Part shown: in pieces, positions 15,133 to 17,968 of the stretch
Layout: every line of letters begins with the position of its first letter
Position numbering within the stretch: the stretch's first letter is position 1
Source: Bacteroidales bacterium UBA4116
GTDB lineage: Bacteria; Bacteroidota; Bacteroidia; Bacteroidales; Tannerellaceae
Assembly: GCA_002381645.1 (NCBI GenBank)
Contig: DFXE01000013.1
Location: 22,233-40,200, forward strand
Direction of reading: 5' to 3'
DNA: 17,968 nucleotides
Made by a program: the position numbers and the translations under genes
The notes under the pieces: generated by a model
The model's input: only the letters and a program-made list of their open reading frames with translations
Databases searched by the model: none
What the model was told of the DNA's origin: nothing

Positions 15133-16302
15133 ATGAAACAATTAGCATATATATTTACAGCATTGCTGTTTCTCTTTACCGCATGCAGCCAGGATGAAAA
15201 CAATTCATGGACGCCTGATACAGGTAAGGATGAAAAGGTAACCGTTAACTTCAATTTATCCTTAAAGGATGTGATGTATTCTACTGATTATGTTCCCATG
15301 CGTGCAGCGGGAGATGAGGTTTTTGTTTCGACAGAAAGACAATACAAAGCCATTCTTTTTAAGAAATTTGATAATTACTGGGTGATCGACTCCTTACTGT
15401 CACTTGATATTACGGATGAACCGGGATACGGACGTGTTCAACTTTCCGCATCCACTCCTTTAAAATCAATATCCCTGACACTACGTCCGGGTGATTATCA
15501 TCTTACGTTGATCACTAATCCAGGTTTCGTAAATTGGAAACCCTATATATTTGAAGGTTCCATCATTGAGATCAATGACGAAGTAAACCCGCAACCTCTT
15601 TGCGGCTATATGATCGGTACTGAAAGTTATCCTGTTGATCAAAGATATTACTTAGGTGCAGAGATCTTCTCCGGTCATACCTCATTTACTGTAGAAAAAC
15701 AGGACACCCTGCACGGACAGGTACCTGCCCCTTTGGAAACAATTGAAATGAAACGCCGAGTAGGCCGGTTCCGCATCGTTCTTCAGAATGATCCTTCTAC
15801 CGGTGACCGCAATTTCGGTTTCGGCTATATGGGCGAGCAGGTTGTCTGCGAGATGACTGCCAACAATGATGTGTTCTGTAACGGACTGGATCTTTGGGGA
15901 AATCCTTACTATGATCCGTCGGAACCTATCACCCAAATGATGTATAGTAGCATGAGTCAGTCATCACCCGTGGCTTCCGGTAATGGTGAATCCTACTTTA
16001 TTCCTTCTGCAAACACCCGGATTTTTGCCACCCATTTTTTCACGCAACCGGGACGGGATATTGAATTCACCCTGAGCGATATTGAAAGTACGGTTCGAAG
16101 CGGTGATCCTTACCACATATATATCGGAGAAATCCCGGGGCTGATGATCCAGGATAATACAATTAACGGAATCGTTTTCAAACCTGGCCCGAAAGTGCAG
16201 GGTAATGATTACGAAACAGAAATGATATTGGTAACGGATGAAAACGGTGACCCTGTTTCTTCCCTGCCTTTATTTAGCCCTTCTGCCGAGTATCTGCATT
16301 AA
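15133..16302 (+). CDS. Fimbrial accessory lipoprotein
   Basis: 389 aa, with a signal peptide and Cys18 (FTAC) followed by Ser-Gln-Asp-Glu-Asn. The layout fits the FimB/Mfa2-like group: a first beta domain with ERQYKAILFKKFDNYW, the LRPGDYHLTLITN motif (Gly-Asp-Tyr turn of these proteins) and then MKRRVGRFRIVLQND opening the second domain. The third quarter is rich in Tyr, Ser and Met (around 260-290). The C-terminus (SLPLFSPSAEYLH) lacks the Asp-Trp strand of the pilins, so it may not act as a polymerising subunit; a tip, anchor or accessory role is inferred. Its codon choice is somewhat richer in G and C than that of the gene before it. It has 15 bases to the next start. Confidence 0.65.
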   Translation: MKQLAYIFTALLFLFTACSQDENNSWTPDTGKDEKVTVNFNLSLKDVMYSTDYVPMRAAGDEVFVSTERQYKAILFKKFDNYWVIDSLLSLDITDEPGYGRVQLSASTPLKSISLTLRPGDYHLTLITNPGFVNWKPYIFEGSIIEINDEVNPQPLCGYMIGTESYPVDQRYYLGAEIFSGHTSFTVEKQDTLHGQVPAPLETIEMKRRVGRFRIVLQNDPSTGDRNFGFGYMGEQVVCEMTANNDVFCNGLDLWGNPYYDPSEPITQMMYSSMSQSSPVASGNGESYFIPSANTRIFATHFFTQPGRDIEFTLSDIESTVRSGDPYHIYIGEIPGLMIQDNTINGIVFKPGPKVQGNDYETEMILVTDENGDPVSSLPLFSPSAEYLH

Positions 16303-16317
16303 TTAAAATTAATCACT

Positions 16318-17229
16318 ATGAATATAAAAGTAAACATTCTTTGTTTGATGGCGTTTATAACGTTTTTATCAAGTTGTGATATGAAAGATGGTGAAATACC
16401 ATGCCCTCCGGAACCCAGGGTAAAACTGAATTTTTATGCTGAGAAATTCCGTAATAAATCTCAGAATCCATTGGATGACCGCGAAGAAAAGTTTTGCGAC
16501 AGGATCAACCATATACGATATTTCCTGTATAAAGACAATGCCCTGATTGAAGAAAGAATTATAGATACATTCGATCATACACAAAGTGATTGCTTCAGTC
16601 TCGAGTATGACAATCTTACTTACGGAAACTATAAAGCGGTGGTTATCGGAAACTCGGTTAAAACGTTATTGGAAGGAGATCCTGTAGTTGCAGATAATAT
16701 GTTTATCACGTTCCCCGGCTGTGCCGATACGGAAGACTACTTTACCGCTGTTTTTCCTTTTACCGTAAATTCAGATGAATCAAAAGAATACGAAGTTGGT
16801 CTTTTACGTGCGCACGGTGTAATACGGTATACTTTCAACAATCTGCCTTCTGATATTGTTGGTATAGAAGTCGTGATGAAAAATGTTGCAAGTGAGAAAT
16901 GGATAACCGGCGATTATAAAGAAGTGTGTGACGCTGATAACCGGTTTGTGGTAATACCCGTATCGAAAGCTATTACTGATGGCGATTATGTGATCGGTAC
17001 TTTTCCTACGCCCGGCAATGAGTACTCGGCCTATTATATGAATTTATACAGGGAAAACGACGAAGAAGCTTATTTCTCACAGATGATTAGTGATACGCTT
17101 ACCGTTACACGAAATCAATTGCTTGAAATTGCGACTGATTTTAATGATGGTAACGTAACATTCGAAGTCATCCTCGATAGTGACTGGAACGGTTCGCTTC
17201 CGGGAGGAATAGGTGAAATTCAGGAATAA
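16318..17229 (+). CDS. Mfa2/FimB-family fimbrial anchor lipoprotein candidate
   Basis: 303 aa. The signal peptide ends in LSSC with Cys20, and a second Cys29 follows in IPCPPEPRVKLNF, a pattern I associate with the Mfa2/FimB anchor family (PF08842). Next come INHIRYFLYKDNALIEER, the first-domain strand pair typical of the family, and LTYGNYKAVVIGNS, matching its Gly-x-Tyr turn. The second domain begins near LLRAHGVIRYTFNNL and the protein ends with EVILDSDWNGS. In Porphyromonas gingivalis, proteins of this family hold the fimbria to the outer membrane and limit its length. The same role is likely here but rests on family resemblance. It is 27 bases from the next gene. Confidence 0.75.
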   Translation: MNIKVNILCLMAFITFLSSCDMKDGEIPCPPEPRVKLNFYAEKFRNKSQNPLDDREEKFCDRINHIRYFLYKDNALIEERIIDTFDHTQSDCFSLEYDNLTYGNYKAVVIGNSVKTLLEGDPVVADNMFITFPGCADTEDYFTAVFPFTVNSDESKEYEVGLLRAHGVIRYTFNNLPSDIVGIEVVMKNVASEKWITGDYKEVCDADNRFVVIPVSKAITDGDYVIGTFPTPGNEYSAYYMNLYRENDEEAYFSQMISDTLTVTRNQLLEIATDFNDGNVTFEVILDSDWNGSLPGGIGEIQE

Positions 17230-17256
17230 ACAAAATTAATATATAAAATATACAAC

Positions 17257-17823
17257 ATGAAAAAAGGTATAATAGTATTAGTTTCATTACTCATTTCGGT
17301 GTCGGCGTTTTCGCAACATTTTGCAATGAAAACAAATTTGTTGTATGGTGCAACAACCACTCCTAACCTGGCTATGGAAATAGCATTAGGTAAAAAAACC
17401 ACATTAGAATTAGGAGCGGGATATAATCCCTTCAAATTTGACAATGGGAAACGTTTTAAACATTGGCTGGCTCAGCCTGAGTTGCGCTTCTGGACTTGTG
17501 AAAAGTTCAGCGGTACGTTCTTCGGTATCCATGCACACGGAGGAGAATTCAGTGTAGCGGGAATAAAATTACCGTTCGATCTTTTCAAGAGCCTTCGGGA
17601 TAACCGGTATGAAGGTTATTATTATGGAGGTGGTATCAGTATTGGTCATCAGTGGGTACTCGGTAAACACTGGAACCTTGAAGCATCTATCGGAGGCGGA
17701 TATGCACGCATCGAGTACGATAAGTATCCCTGTCCGGGTTGTGGCCCTAAATCCAAGTCAGACCATTACAATTACTTTGGTATAACCAAAGCAGCTCTTT
17801 CAATAATTTATATTTTCCGTTAA
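17257..17823 (+). CDS. DUF3575 small outer-membrane barrel protein
   Basis: 188 aa with a cleavable signal peptide (about 1-20, ending SAFSQ) and no lipobox. The mature part begins AMKTNLLYGATTTPNLAMEI, characteristic of DUF3575, and continues with alternating strands (LELGAGYNPF, PELRFWTCEKF, GGGISIGHQW, LEASIGGGYA), a CPGC pair at 159-162 in the loop before YNYFGITKA, and a final strand IYIFR. This fits an eight-stranded barrel. In Bacteroidales, DUF3575 genes commonly sit beside DUF3868 and Mfa/Fim-type genes, as here, so a role in fimbrial export or surface assembly is likely but not proven. Confidence 0.85.
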   Translation: MKKGIIVLVSLLISVSAFSQHFAMKTNLLYGATTTPNLAMEIALGKKTTLELGAGYNPFKFDNGKRFKHWLAQPELRFWTCEKFSGTFFGIHAHGGEFSVAGIKLPFDLFKSLRDNRYEGYYYGGGISIGHQWVLGKHWNLEASIGGGYARIEYDKYPCPGCGPKSKSDHYNYFGITKAALSIIYIFR

Positions 17824-17838
17824 TAAAAGATTACTAAA

Positions 17839-17968
17839 ATGAGAATTGAAAATGTATATATAATTCTTGGAATGTTACTGTCGTTCGTTTCATTAAACGC
17901 ACAACAAACGACTCGGAATGACATACGTATCGAACAGGTTCAGGTAGACAAGCAGGGAAACAATGTCC
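17839..17968 (+). CDS. DUF3868-type protein, 5' end only
   Basis: The frame opens at ATG 17839, 15 bases after the DUF3575 gene, and runs off the end of the window with 43 full codons. A signal peptide is seen (MRIENVYIILGMLLSFVSLNA, cleavage near NAQQ), followed by NDIRIEQVQVDKQGNNV. The start of a beta strand after a short linker, and the position directly after DUF3575, suggest a DUF3868 protein. The visible part is too short for certainty. Confidence 0.6.
   Translation, partial: MRIENVYIILGMLLSFVSLNAQQTTRNDIRIEQVQVDKQGNNV

Overview
The window looks like the chromosome of a member of the Bacteroidales (Bacteroidota), perhaps Dysgonomonas, Parabacteroides or Porphyromonas-like; the genus cannot be fixed from this sequence. 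The evidence is the phylum-specific promoter pattern (TTTG, about 19-20 bases, TAnnTTTG) at several sites, the AT-rich DNA with few Shine-Dalgarno motifs, and gene families typical of the phylum: DUF5686 barrel proteins, DUF3575, DUF3868, and type V (FimA/Mfa-type) fimbrillin lipoproteins with SCN-type lipoboxes. All protein genes I can support are on the + strand.

Layout. (1) 1-200: a probable small RNA on the - strand, with a good phylum-type promoter at one end and a strong intrinsic terminator at the other; a 6S-like RNA is one candidate identity. (2) 329-1330: an aldo/keto reductase gene with an in-frame amber stop just before its expected end, then a terminator. (3) 1513-1590: four 12-bp palindromes spaced exactly 22 bp apart, upstream of pbpC. 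(4) 1720-4180: promoter and gene for a class A penicillin-binding protein 1C. (5) 4310-6913: a large outer-membrane barrel protein (carboxypeptidase-like regulatory domain plus DUF5686). (6) 7052-8118: a promoter, a six-helix membrane protein overlapping a small winged-helix regulator, and a terminator. (7) 8119-8659: an AT-rich gene-free stretch with several inverted and direct repeats. (8) 8660 to the end: a fimbrial operon of at least ten tightly spaced genes that continues past the window.

The fimbrial operon encodes one larger fimbrillin-like lipoprotein with a Pro-rich linker, four paralogous pilin-like lipoproteins of about 320 residues, two further accessory lipoproteins, an Mfa2/FimB-like anchor candidate, a DUF3575 small barrel and the start of a DUF3868 protein. 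By family knowledge, such proteins are secreted as lipoproteins, moved to the cell surface and polymerised into a pilus, with Mfa2/FimB-type proteins anchoring it. The division of labour among the subunits here is inference.

Two points deserve attention. Three consecutive pilin-like genes (10943-13912) share blocks of identical or nearly identical DNA, including silent positions, but have different 3' ends. This points to recent duplication or gene conversion and a locus able to vary its subunits. The next lipoprotein (13928-15115) carries two copies of a C-x4-H-T-H-x3-C motif that resembles metal-binding-type repeats I recall from Gram-positive surface proteins and is not something I associate with fimbrial proteins.
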